This document shows, piece by piece, positions 43,688 to 51,275 of a stretch of DNA of 52,569 nt. The DNA lies in contig CAITSG010000545.1 in NCBI GenBank assembly GCA_903894995.1, positions 1 through 52,569 of the forward strand, read 5' to 3'. Numbering within the stretch: position 1 is the stretch's first letter; every line of letters begins with the position of its first letter. The position numbers and the translations under genes are program-made. The stretch is from an uncultured Burkholderiales bacterium. Lineage in GTDB: Bacteria > Pseudomonadota > Gammaproteobacteria > Burkholderiales > Burkholderiaceae_C. The notes beneath the pieces are model-generated. The model had not been told where the DNA came from, ran no database searches, and saw nothing but the letters and a program-made list of their open reading frames with translations.

Positions 43688-44607
43688 GTTCGAGCACCTT
43701 CAGCCAAAGCTGCGCGGTACACCAGCCGTGCCGCCACCGTGTCCTCGACCGCCTGGCCCAGCGATTTGAAAATCACCGTGGTGCCTGCAGGCGGCGCGGC
43801 CACACGCCCGCACAAAATTTCGCCAATTTCCGCCGCCACTTTTGCGCCTGACAGCAACACATCGCCCGATTCTTTTTCGGCGGCTTCGCGTTGATCGGCC
43901 ACCACCCAATGCTGCATGGCCGCGTCGTCCAGCTCACGCCAGGTGGGGCGGGGCGCACCGACTGCCGCCACAAAGGCACCCGATTTGAGCCAGGCACCTT
44001 GAAGCACCGGTTCGCTCGAATTGGTCACGGTGCACACGATGTCGGCCCCGCGTACCGCTTCTTCGGCGCTGTCGCAGGCCACGCCGCCAATGTCGCGTGC
44101 ACATTGCTGCGCGTTGGCGGCCGTGGGGCTCCACACACGGATTTCAGACACTTCGCGCACGGCCCGCAGCATTTGCGCGTGGCTGCGGGCCAGCACGCCG
44201 CTGCCCAACATGGCCACCACCTGGGGCGTGCGCGGCACCAGCGCGTCGGCCGCCACGGCAGACGCCGCCGCCGTGCGCATGGCGGTGATGGTGTTGCCCT
44301 CCATCACCGCCAAGGTCTGGCCTGTGGCTGGGTCCATCAGCACAATGGTGCTCAGCAGTGTGGGCAAACCTTTTTGCGCATTGCCTGGCACCAGGGTGAT
44401 GAGCTTGGTGCTCAGCGCATCACCCAGCTGCGCGGGCTTCAAAAACAGCAGGCCATCTGCCGATGCCTCGCCAATGGGCATGACCATGCGCAGCGGCTGC
44501 ACCACCTGGCCCAGCGTCAGCGCCACCAAGGCTTCACGCACACCTTGCAGCAAATCGGGCACGCTCAGCAGTTGCTGAACACGGGCTTCGTCAAAGTAGT
44601 GGACCAT
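43684..44607 (-). CDS. Ornithine cyclodeaminase/mu-crystallin-family protein
   Basis: This 307-residue NAD(P)-binding protein has VHYFDEARVQQLLSVPDLLQGVREAL at the start, then MPIGEASADGLLFLKP, EGNTITAMRTAAASAVAADAL and the Rossmann motif VAMLGSGVLARSHAQML. Family members include ornithine cyclodeaminase, alanine dehydrogenase and ketimine reductases; which one this is cannot be told. ATG 44607 follows the leuD-like stop by one base and the gene ends in an ATGA overlap, so it is tightly coupled to both neighbours. Confidence 0.92.
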   Translation of the reverse strand: MVHYFDEARVQQLLSVPDLLQGVREALVALTLGQVVQPLRMVMPIGEASADGLLFLKPAQLGDALSTKLITLVPGNAQKGLPTLLSTIVLMDPATGQTLAVMEGNTITAMRTAAASAVAADALVPRTPQVVAMLGSGVLARSHAQMLRAVREVSEIRVWSPTAANAQQCARDIGGVACDSAEEAVRGADIVCTVTNSSEPVLQGAWLKSGAFVAAVGAPRPTWRELDDAAMQHWVVADQREAAEKESGDVLLSGAKVAAEIGEILCGRVAAPPAGTTVIFKSLGQAVEDTVAARLVYRAALAEGART

Positions 44608-44608
44608 G

Positions 44609-45277
44609 TCAATTCTCTTGTGGAGGTTTTTGCATTGGGGGCATTTCCTGAGGTGGCAGCACCCAAGGGTTGGCCTGTAAATACCGGGCTTCAAAGGCGT
44701 GGATGTCCGGCGCATGGGTCAGGCTCATGCCCACCGCATCCAGGCCGCGCAGCAGCATCCCTTGGTGCAGTGGGTCGATGTCAAAGCGCAAGGTCTGCCC
44801 ATCGGCCGGGGTGTGCAGCGTTTGGGCTGCCAAGTCCAAGGCCATTTGGCAGCGCTGCGGGTCTTGGGCCAGGGCCATCAGTCGGTCCACATCGACTGCG
44901 GGCAACACCAGTGCAGGCACGCCGTTGCGCATGCAGTTGTCGCTGAAAATGCCGCCAAAGCTGGTGCCCAGCACGCATCGTATGCCCAACTCGCGCATGC
45001 CCCACACCGCGTGTTCGCGGCTGGAGCCACAACCAAAATTGGCACCCGTGACCAAAAACTTCGCCTCAGTCCACGGGGCCTGGTTCAGCACAAAATCGCG
45101 GCGGGCTAGGCCCGATGCGTCAAAACGCATGTCGTGCAAAAAACCTTGCGCCAGGCCTTGCCGATCAATCCCTTTGAGGAACTGCTTGGGCATGATCTGG
45201 TCGGTGTCCACATGTGGCAAGGGCAGGGCACAGGCGGTGCCTGAGAGAGTAGTGATGGCTTGGAATGCGGAAGTCAT
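44609..45277 (-). CDS. leuD: 3-isopropylmalate dehydratase small subunit-like protein
   Basis: This protein of about 222 residues has the LeuD swivel-domain pattern LPLPHVDTDQIMPKQFLKGIDRQGL, then FLVTGANFGCGSSREHAVWGM (the GSSREH substrate loop) and FGGIFSDNCMRNGVPAL. With the large subunit it isomerises a hydroxy-dicarboxylate by dehydration and rehydration. ATG 45277 is used (GTG 45280 also possible). No leuB is adjacent, and the operon mixes it with aldolase-, oxidase- and uptake-type genes, so a role outside leucine synthesis is possible. Confidence 0.88.
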   Translation of the reverse strand: MTSAFQAITTLSGTACALPLPHVDTDQIMPKQFLKGIDRQGLAQGFLHDMRFDASGLARRDFVLNQAPWTEAKFLVTGANFGCGSSREHAVWGMRELGIRCVLGTSFGGIFSDNCMRNGVPALVLPAVDVDRLMALAQDPQRCQMALDLAAQTLHTPADGQTLRFDIDPLHQGMLLRGLDAVGMSLTHAPDIHAFEARYLQANPWVLPPQEMPPMQKPPQEN

Positions 45278-45287
45278 CACATCGCTT

Positions 45288-46712
45288 TCAATGACAGGGC
45301 AGGTTGCGCAAGTCGGTCAGCGCGCCTGTGACCGCCGCCGCCGCCACCATGGCGGGGCTCATCAGGTGGGTGCGTGCACCCAGGCCCTGGCGACCTTCAA
45401 AGTTGCGGTTGGTGCTGGAGGCGCAGCGGTCCCCGGCGTTCAAGTGATCTTCGTTCATGGCCACACACATCGAGCAACCCGCCTGCCGCCACTCAAAACC
45501 CGCTTCTTCAAAAATGCGTCCCAGGCCTTCCGCCTCGGCCTGCGCACGCACCATCGACGAGCCGGGCACCACCAAGGCGCGCACGCCGGGTGCGACACGT
45601 CGGCCTTTCAAAAAACGCGCCGCATCGCGAAGGTCGTCAATGCGGCTGTTGGTGCACGAGCCAATGAAGGCGTGGCTGATGGGCAAGCTTTGCAGGCGCT
45701 GGCCGGGCTGCAAATCCATGTAAGCCAAGGCGCGTTGCATGCCTTGTCGGCGTTGCGGGTCGGCTTCCAGCGCCGGGTCGGGCACCACACCGTCGATGGG
45801 CACGCCCTGGTCCGGGCTGGTGCCCCAGGTCACGCGCGGGGCCAAGCTTCGGGCGTCCAGAATGACTTCTTGGTCAAACACCGCGTCGTCGTCGCTGCGC
45901 AGTGCACGCCACTGCGCCACGGCCGCGTCCCACTGTGCGCCTAGCGGCACACGCGGGCGACCGTGCAGATAATCAAACAGGGCATCGTCCGGGGCCACGA
46001 TGGCCCCCCGAGCGGCAGCTTCCACGCTCATATTGCACAGCGTCAAGCGGCCTTCCACGCCCATGGCGCGAATGGCCTCTCCCGCGTACTCGATCACATG
46101 GCCCGACGCCCCGTCGGCCCCGATCTGCGCGATCAGGCTCAGTACCAGGTCTTTGGCCGTCACGCCGGCAGGCATCTGGCCGTGCACCGTGACGCGCATG
46201 TTTTTTTGAGGGCGGTAAATGAGCGTTTGGGTGGCCAGCAGGTGTTCGATCTCGCTGCTGCCAATGCCAAAACCCAAAGCGCCCATGGCCCCGTGGGTGG
46301 TGGTGTGGCTGTCCCCGGCCGCCATCACCATGCCGGGCAGCACCCAGCCTTGCTCGCTGGCCACCACATGTTCAATGCCTTGGCGAGCGTCGAGCATGTC
46401 AAACAGCTCAATGCCGTGCCGTGCGCAGTTTTGTGCGAGCGTGCTGACTTGACGGGCGCGGTCGGCATCGTGCAGCACCATGGTGCGTGCGTTGCGCACC
46501 GGCGTGGTGGCGTTCACATGGTCCACCACCGCCAGGGTGGACGCGGGGCGCCACACGTTACGCCCTTGCGCGTGCAAGGCGGCAAAGGCCTGTGGGCTGG
46601 TGTATTCGTTCAGAACCTGGCGGTCCACGTACAACAAAATTTGCCCGCTGTTGCCCAGCGGCCGCACCGTGTGCGCATCCACGATGCGCTGGTACAGGGT
46701 GCGCGGATTCAT
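45288..46712 (-). CDS. leuC: 3-isopropylmalate dehydratase large subunit-like protein (4Fe-4S)
   Basis: This 474-residue aconitase-family protein has the three [4Fe-4S] cysteines: C353 in GSCTNSR, C413 and C416 in AGCSMCVAMN. Substrate and fold blocks include VVDHVNATTP, AAGDSHTTTHGAMGALGFGIGSSEIEH, LTLCNMSVEAAARGAIVAPD and CASSTNRNFEGRQG. Length fits LeuC (about 466-475). Its start overlaps the rraA-like stop (ATGA) and the leuD-like gene follows after 10 bp. Whether it is the biosynthetic isomerase or a paralogue for a catabolic hydroxy acid depends on whether another leuCD-leuB exists elsewhere. Confidence 0.9.
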   Translation of the reverse strand: MNPRTLYQRIVDAHTVRPLGNSGQILLYVDRQVLNEYTSPQAFAALHAQGRNVWRPASTLAVVDHVNATTPVRNARTMVLHDADRARQVSTLAQNCARHGIELFDMLDARQGIEHVVASEQGWVLPGMVMAAGDSHTTTHGAMGALGFGIGSSEIEHLLATQTLIYRPQKNMRVTVHGQMPAGVTAKDLVLSLIAQIGADGASGHVIEYAGEAIRAMGVEGRLTLCNMSVEAAARGAIVAPDDALFDYLHGRPRVPLGAQWDAAVAQWRALRSDDDAVFDQEVILDARSLAPRVTWGTSPDQGVPIDGVVPDPALEADPQRRQGMQRALAYMDLQPGQRLQSLPISHAFIGSCTNSRIDDLRDAARFLKGRRVAPGVRALVVPGSSMVRAQAEAEGLGRIFEEAGFEWRQAGCSMCVAMNEDHLNAGDRCASSTNRNFEGRQGLGARTHLMSPAMVAAAAVTGALTDLRNLPCH

Positions 46713-47269
46713 GGCTGGTGTGTTGCCGCCGGGCCCGCCGCATAAGCGGCCGTGGCCGCGACCACATCGTCCACGGCAATGGTGGCCGCCGTCAGGCCCG
46801 TGGGCAGCACGATCACACCATCGGCATCGACCACCACATGGTCACCGGGTGTGAAGGTCACACCGCCAAAATGCACCGGCACATCGCGTTCGCCCGCACC
46901 GGTGCGGCTGCCGCGCTTGGGCACCGTGCCCAAGGCTTTCACGCCAATGTCGATGGTATTGAGCTCATCAGCATCGCGCACCACACCATGAATGACCAGC
47001 CCTGCCCAGCCATTGCGCGAAGCCAGCTCGGCCATCACGTCGCCAAACAAGGCCCGCGCGACGGAGCCGCCGCCATCGATCACCAGCACTTGGCCTTGGC
47101 CTGGCTGGCTCACGGTGTCGCGCATCAGGCCAATGTCTTCGTGGATGCGCAGGGTGCGAATCGGCCCGGTGAAGGCCCGACGCAGGCCATAGCTTTGAAA
47201 CAGCACGGCGCAGGCCTGTGCCTCATCGCATGCATCACACAGGTCGGTGGTTTTGGGAATGGGTTTCAC
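46709..47269 (-). CDS. RraA-family protein (RNase E regulator RraA / HMG aldolase-like)
   Basis: This 186-residue protein has TTDLCDACDEAQACAVLFQSYGLRRAFTGPI, VLVIDGGGSVARALFGDVMAELASRNGWAGLVIHGVVRDADEL and DVPVHFGGVTFTPGDHVVVDADGVIVLP. The family holds both RraA, a regulator of RNase E, and 4-hydroxy-4-methyl-2-oxoglutarate aldolases that release pyruvate. The Arg-Asp pair in GVVRDAD is present. Whole-length similarity is closer to RraA, but the neighbours are metabolic, so an aldolase role is favoured by context. GTG 47269 starts 3 bases after the Bug stop. Confidence 0.88.
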   Translation of the reverse strand: MKPIPKTTDLCDACDEAQACAVLFQSYGLRRAFTGPIRTLRIHEDIGLMRDTVSQPGQGQVLVIDGGGSVARALFGDVMAELASRNGWAGLVIHGVVRDADELNTIDIGVKALGTVPKRGSRTGAGERDVPVHFGGVTFTPGDHVVVDADGVIVLPTGLTAATIAVDDVVAATAAYAAGPAATHQP

Positions 47270-47272
47270 ACA

Positions 47273-48247
47273 TCAGTCCATGCGCACATTGGCGTCTTTG
47301 ACCAGCTTGGCCCAAGACGCGCTGTCTTCGGGAATGAACGCCGCAAAAGACTCGGGCGTGCCGCCAATGATTTCACCGCCTTGCGAAGCGATTTTTTCGG
47401 CCACATCGGGCAGCTTCAAAATCGCGGCAATCTCGGTGTTCAAGCGTCGGGTGATGTCGGCAGGCAATTTGGCCGGGCCCAGCACGGCAAACCACTGCAG
47501 CATCTCGGCGTTGGGCACGCCGGCTTCGGCCAGGGTGGGCACATTGGGCATCAGGGGCGAGCGCTTTTCGCTGGTGATGGCCAACACCCGCAGCTTGCCC
47601 GCTTGGTAGTGCGGCAGCACATTGGGTGGGCTTTCAAAGTTCAGGTTCACCTGGCCCGACAGCAAATCCACAATCGCCTGGCCGCTGCCTTTGTAGGGAA
47701 TGTGGTTCATCTGCGTCTGCGTGGCCAACATGAAGCGGGCTGCAGCCAGGTGTTGCGCGCTGCCGCTGCCCGACGACGCAAAGCTCAGGCCCATGGGCTT
47801 TTGTTTGGCCAGCGCCACAAACGAGCGCACATCGGTGGCCGGCACGCCAGGGTTCACCGTCAACAGCAAAGGCGTAGAGGCCACACGGATGATGGGTGTG
47901 AAATCTTTCACCACGTCGTAAGGCAGCTTGGGGTAAAGCGCAGGGGCCACCGAGTTGGAATTGCTATGGCCCAGCAGCAGCGTGTAGCCATCGGGCCGGG
48001 CCTTGGCCACGATGTCGGCGCCCACGGTGCCCGCTGCACCGGCCTTGTTGTCCACCACCACCGACTGCCCCAAGCGCTCTTGCAGCTTTTGGCCAATGGT
48101 GCGGGCCAGCACATCGGTGAAACCACCGGGCGCAAAACCCACCACGATGCGGATGGGTTTGTCAGGCCAGTTCTGTGCAAAAGCGCCGGTGCTCAGGCTC
48201 AGCGCCAAGGCCACAGCGGTGCGGCGAGAAATTTTGTTCAAGTTCAT
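47273..48247 (-). CDS. Bug/TctC-type periplasmic solute-binding protein
   Basis: This 324-residue protein has a signal peptide (MNLNKISRRTAVALALSLSTGAFAQ; the twin Arg is followed by TAV) and Bug motifs: WPDKPIRIVVGFAPGGFTDVLARTIGQKLQERL, VVDNKAGAAGTVGADIVAKARPDGYTLLLGH and MNHIPYKGSGQAIVDLLSGQVNLNFE. It lies 18 bp after another Bug gene and directly before the rraA-like gene, so it probably supplies the substrate of that pathway. Ligand unknown; the transporter permease is not in the window. Confidence 0.92.
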   Translation of the reverse strand: MNLNKISRRTAVALALSLSTGAFAQNWPDKPIRIVVGFAPGGFTDVLARTIGQKLQERLGQSVVVDNKAGAAGTVGADIVAKARPDGYTLLLGHSNSNSVAPALYPKLPYDVVKDFTPIIRVASTPLLLTVNPGVPATDVRSFVALAKQKPMGLSFASSGSGSAQHLAAARFMLATQTQMNHIPYKGSGQAIVDLLSGQVNLNFESPPNVLPHYQAGKLRVLAITSEKRSPLMPNVPTLAEAGVPNAEMLQWFAVLGPAKLPADITRRLNTEIAAILKLPDVAEKIASQGGEIIGGTPESFAAFIPEDSASWAKLVKDANVRMD

Positions 48248-48265
48248 GAGTTATCTCAGTTGGGG

Positions 48266-49234
48266 TCAGTCAATCTGTGCGCCAGAGGCCTTGACCACCA
48301 CGGCCCACTTGGCCAGGTCTTTTTTCAGCATGCCGGCAAACTCAGCAGGTTGGGTGATCAGCACATCGGCGCCTTGCGCATTGAAGCGCTCGATCACGTC
48401 CTTGTTTTTCAGCACTTCTTGCACATCCTGGTTGATGCGGCGAATCACGGCAGCCGGGGTTTTGGCTGGGGCAAACAATCCAAACCAGGGCGACACATCA
48501 AACTCTTTGAAGCCCCCCTCGGCGATGGTGGGAATGTTCGGGAAGTTGCCCGAACGCGCCCCGCTGGTCACCGCCACCGGACGCAAGGTGCCGCTCTTGA
48601 TGGCCCCCGACACCGACGGCAAACTGGTGAACACCATGTTGATCTGCCCGCCCATCAGGTCTTGCATGGCCGGTGCTGCGCCCCGGTAAGGAATGTGTTC
48701 GAGCTTGGTGTTGGCGGCGGCATTGAACATGACGCCCAGCAAATGGTTCACCGAACCGTTGCCTGCAGAGCCAAAAGTCAAAGGCGAACGCTGGCCTTGG
48801 TCCACCAGATCCTTGATGCTTTTGACCGGCGAGTCGGGGCGCACCACCAGCACAAAGGGCAGGGTGGCCAGTGTGGCGACAGGCTCAAAATCTTTTTCGG
48901 GATCAAAGGGCAGTTTTTTGTACAAAGCCGCGTTGATGGCGTGTGAACCGGCGTAGCTCATCAGCAGCGTGTGGCCATCGGCCGTGGCCTGCGCCACATG
49001 CTCCATGCCCACGTTGCCACCCGCGCCTGCACGGTTTTCGATCACCACCGCCTGGCCCCATTTTTCGCTCAACTTTTGACCCACGATGCGGGCCAAGGCA
49101 TCTGATGCACCGCCCGGTGTTTGTGGCACCACAATGCGCACAGGCTTGGACAAAAATTCTTGCGCCAACACGGCGCTTTGGCCCACGCACAGACCCAAAG
49201 CCAAGGCCAGTAAATTCAATCGACGGTTCAGCAT
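48266..49234 (-). CDS. Bug/TctC-type periplasmic solute-binding protein
   Basis: This 322-residue protein has a signal peptide (MLNRRLNLLALALGLCVGQSAVLAQ) and Bug motifs: SKPVRIVVPQTPGGASDALARIVGQKLSEKW, VVIENRAGAGGNVGMEHVAQATADGHTLLMSYAG and LEHIPYRGAAPAMQDLMGGQINMVF. ATG 49234 has GGAG 5 bases upstream; the very long frame to 50059 is antisense to the dioxygenase and not used. It is the first gene of the seven-gene operon, divergent from the dioxygenase gene across 111 bp. The two adjacent Bug proteins are distinct, not recent copies. Confidence 0.92.
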   Translation of the reverse strand: MLNRRLNLLALALGLCVGQSAVLAQEFLSKPVRIVVPQTPGGASDALARIVGQKLSEKWGQAVVIENRAGAGGNVGMEHVAQATADGHTLLMSYAGSHAINAALYKKLPFDPEKDFEPVATLATLPFVLVVRPDSPVKSIKDLVDQGQRSPLTFGSAGNGSVNHLLGVMFNAAANTKLEHIPYRGAAPAMQDLMGGQINMVFTSLPSVSGAIKSGTLRPVAVTSGARSGNFPNIPTIAEGGFKEFDVSPWFGLFAPAKTPAAVIRRINQDVQEVLKNKDVIERFNAQGADVLITQPAEFAGMLKKDLAKWAVVVKASGAQID

Positions 49235-49345
49235 GTCTGCTCCAGAAAATAATCGCTCAAGAATGACACGAAGCCCCGCCAGCACTTGTCTCGCTGTGGA
49301 CAAAATCGATGGGGGTTTACCCAAGGCCCGTGACACAATCAAAAA

Positions 49346-50170
49346 ATGATGATTCGCCAAATTGCAGGTGCCCTGGGCGCCGAGCTGCACGGGGTCGATC
49401 TGACCCACCCCCTGTCTGCCGATCTGCAAAGTGAGATCCGCGCCGCCTTGCTGCAGCACCAGGTCATTTTTTTCCGAGACCAGGACCTCTCGCCCGATCA
49501 ATTCATGCGCTTTGCGCACACCCTGGGCCAGCCGGTTGAATATCCTTTTGTCAAAGGCTTGGACAGCTTTCCTTGTGTCATCGAAGTCAAGAAGCTGGAG
49601 CACGAAAAAGTCAACTTTGGTGGCATCTGGCACTCCGACACCACTTACCTCGAACAGCCCCCCATGGGCTCGATGCTGCTGGCCAAAGAAATTCCGCCCT
49701 ACGGCGGCGACACCCTGTTTGCCAACCAATACATGGCCTGGGACAGTTTGTCGGACACCATGAAATCCTTGCTCGATGGCCTGGTGGGCATCAGCAGTTC
49801 GGCCAAAGCCGATGTGTCCAAAACCCGTGAAGACCGCATCAAAAGCGACGGCAAGGACAGCGCGCCCAAAAACTACCTGGCACACCACCCCTTGGTGCGC
49901 ACGCACCCCGAAACTGGACGCAAAGCTTTGTATGTGAACGTCGCTCACACCTCGGGCATTGTGGGCATGACCGACGCCGAAAGTGCGCCCATCCTGAACT
50001 TCCTGTTTCAGCACCAGGTCAAGCCCGAATTCACCTGCCGCTTTGTGTGGCAAGCCCACTCACTGGCCGTGTGGGACAACCGCTGCACCCAGCACAACCC
50101 CATCAACGATTACCACGGGTTTCGCCGGGTGATGCACCGCATCACCTTGGCGGGCGACACACCCGTTTGA
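49346..50170 (+). CDS. TauD/TfdA-family Fe(II)/2-oxoglutarate dioxygenase
   Basis: This 274-residue enzyme has IRQIAGALGAELHGVDLTHPL, VIFFRDQDLSPDQFMRFAHTLG and the metal triad: His and Asp in WHSDTTY and the distal His in RVMHRI. The 2-oxoglutarate contact Arg lies in the C-terminal segment NDYHGFRRVMHRITLAG. It hydroxylates an organic substrate using O2 and 2-oxoglutarate in the cytosol. TauD acts on taurine and TfdA on aryloxyacetates; the substrate here is open. It is divergent from the Bug operon, suggesting shared control. ATG 49346 and 49349 are both possible. Confidence 0.93.
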   Translation: MMIRQIAGALGAELHGVDLTHPLSADLQSEIRAALLQHQVIFFRDQDLSPDQFMRFAHTLGQPVEYPFVKGLDSFPCVIEVKKLEHEKVNFGGIWHSDTTYLEQPPMGSMLLAKEIPPYGGDTLFANQYMAWDSLSDTMKSLLDGLVGISSSAKADVSKTREDRIKSDGKDSAPKNYLAHHPLVRTHPETGRKALYVNVAHTSGIVGMTDAESAPILNFLFQHQVKPEFTCRFVWQAHSLAVWDNRCTQHNPINDYHGFRRVMHRITLAGDTPV

Positions 50171-50222
50171 TAATGTGCCGTGCGGCCATGCAGGCCGCTT
50201 TTCTGATCGTCAGGGAGCGCGT

Positions 50223-50801
50223 GTGAAATTCAAGATGCCCGAGAAATCGTTGTTTGCGGTGCTGTTGCGCTCGCCATGGTGGATCAGCTTTGTGTTGGTG
50301 GCTGTGATCGCCCTGGCGGCCGGGGCCTTGTTGCCTGCGCAGTACGCAGGTGTGGGCATGTTGGGCGGATTTCCATTCTTTGTGATCGGCTGCATGGCCC
50401 TTTGGCGTCAGCGCAATTTGCCCAGCGCAGCCGAGACCGAGCAGGTCTTGCAAACCCTGGCGACCATGAATTGGCGCGACTTTTCTGCCCTGCTGGAGAC
50501 CGCATTCACCCGCCAGGGCTACGGCGTGTCGCCACTGAAAGGCTCGGCCGACATGCAGCTCGAAAAAAAGGGCGTGCTCACGGTGGTCAGCGCCAAACGT
50601 TGGAAGGCCGCAGCCTTGGGCATCGAGCCCTTGCGCGAACTGGTGGCTGAGCGCGACCGCCTGCAAGCGGCCAACGGCGTGTGCATCACCCTCGGGCAAG
50701 TCAGTGCCAAGGCCCATGACTATGCGGCCCAAAACCGCATCACGCTCATCTCGGATGCCGATCTGGTGGTCTTGACCGCTGGCGCCTTCAAAACCTTGTG
50801 A
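50223..50801 (+). CDS. Membrane-anchored Mrr/restriction-endonuclease-like protein
   Basis: This protein of about 192 residues has two membrane helices (about 20-40 and 44-60) and then a restriction-endonuclease-like domain: TMNWRDFSALLETAFTRQGYGVSPLKGSADMQLEKKG, then VVSAKRWKAAALGIEPLRELVAE. In Mrr-like nucleases the core is D-(E/Q)-x-K. Here D110 and K125 are present but S123 takes the place of the E/Q (usual QCKRWK is SAKRWK), so activity may be lost. GTG 50223 is chosen because GGAG lies 5 bases upstream. The role is unknown. It follows the dioxygenase gene and precedes a Cys-rich gene 4 bp later. Confidence 0.8.
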   Translation: MKFKMPEKSLFAVLLRSPWWISFVLVAVIALAAGALLPAQYAGVGMLGGFPFFVIGCMALWRQRNLPSAAETEQVLQTLATMNWRDFSALLETAFTRQGYGVSPLKGSADMQLEKKGVLTVVSAKRWKAAALGIEPLRELVAERDRLQAANGVCITLGQVSAKAHDYAAQNRITLISDADLVVLTAGAFKTL

Positions 50802-50805
50802 ACCC

Positions 50806-51225
50806 ATGACCGCTGAACGTCAAATCCTCGATGCCCAAGCCCTCAAGGCTTTGGGCGAAGCCTCTGCGCCCAAGGCCTGCACCTGCGCCGTAGGGGCCTG
50901 CCCTGGATGGGAAAGCATCACCGAAGACCGCTGGCCTGCAGCACAAATGAACCGCCTGGGCTCTTTGCGTTCAGCGCCCGCCGATCCCTATGCAGGGGCA
51001 GACGCTGAGCCCACGTTTGAAGAGTTTCACCCGAATGGCACGCGTTACGAATCACCCAACGCCCCGATCGCGCCACGGTTTTTTCCGTACAACCGCTGCG
51101 AGGTACTGGCCTGCAGCCGATGCCAACAGGTGTTGCTCAAATACACCGAATTTGGCGGCTACTACGTGGACCACCGCGTGCGTGCGCTGCAGCCCAAGCT
51201 GGTGGTCGAGACCCCCAAGTTGTAG
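50806..51225 (+). CDS. Hypothetical cysteine-rich protein
   Basis: This 139-residue soluble protein has no family I can name. It has six cysteines in two groups: KACTCAVGACPGW near the N-terminus and NRCEVLACSRCQQVLLKY near residue 100. The spacing C-x-C-x4-C and C-x4-C-x2-C suggests a metal (Zn) site. The tail (YTEFGGYYVDHRVRAL) is followed by a short charged end. It starts 4 bp after the Mrr-like gene, so the two are co-translated. Function cannot be given. Confidence 0.75.
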   Translation: MTAERQILDAQALKALGEASAPKACTCAVGACPGWESITEDRWPAAQMNRLGSLRSAPADPYAGADAEPTFEEFHPNGTRYESPNAPIAPRFFPYNRCEVLACSRCQQVLLKYTEFGGYYVDHRVRALQPKLVVETPKL

Positions 51226-51275
51226 GCGCAGCTTTGAGCCCCGACATGGTGAATGGGCACCTGTCGGGTCAGAAC

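Noticed and set aside
46487-48946. 819-codon plus-strand frame
   Set aside because: It runs antisense across leuC, rraA and both Bug genes and is Arg/His/Gln-rich. It is an artefact of codon bias on the coding strand.
49235-50059. Long N-terminal extension of the Bug protein at 48266
   Set aside because: The extension lies antisense to the dioxygenase gene. A signal peptide and a good ribosome-binding site start at 49234.
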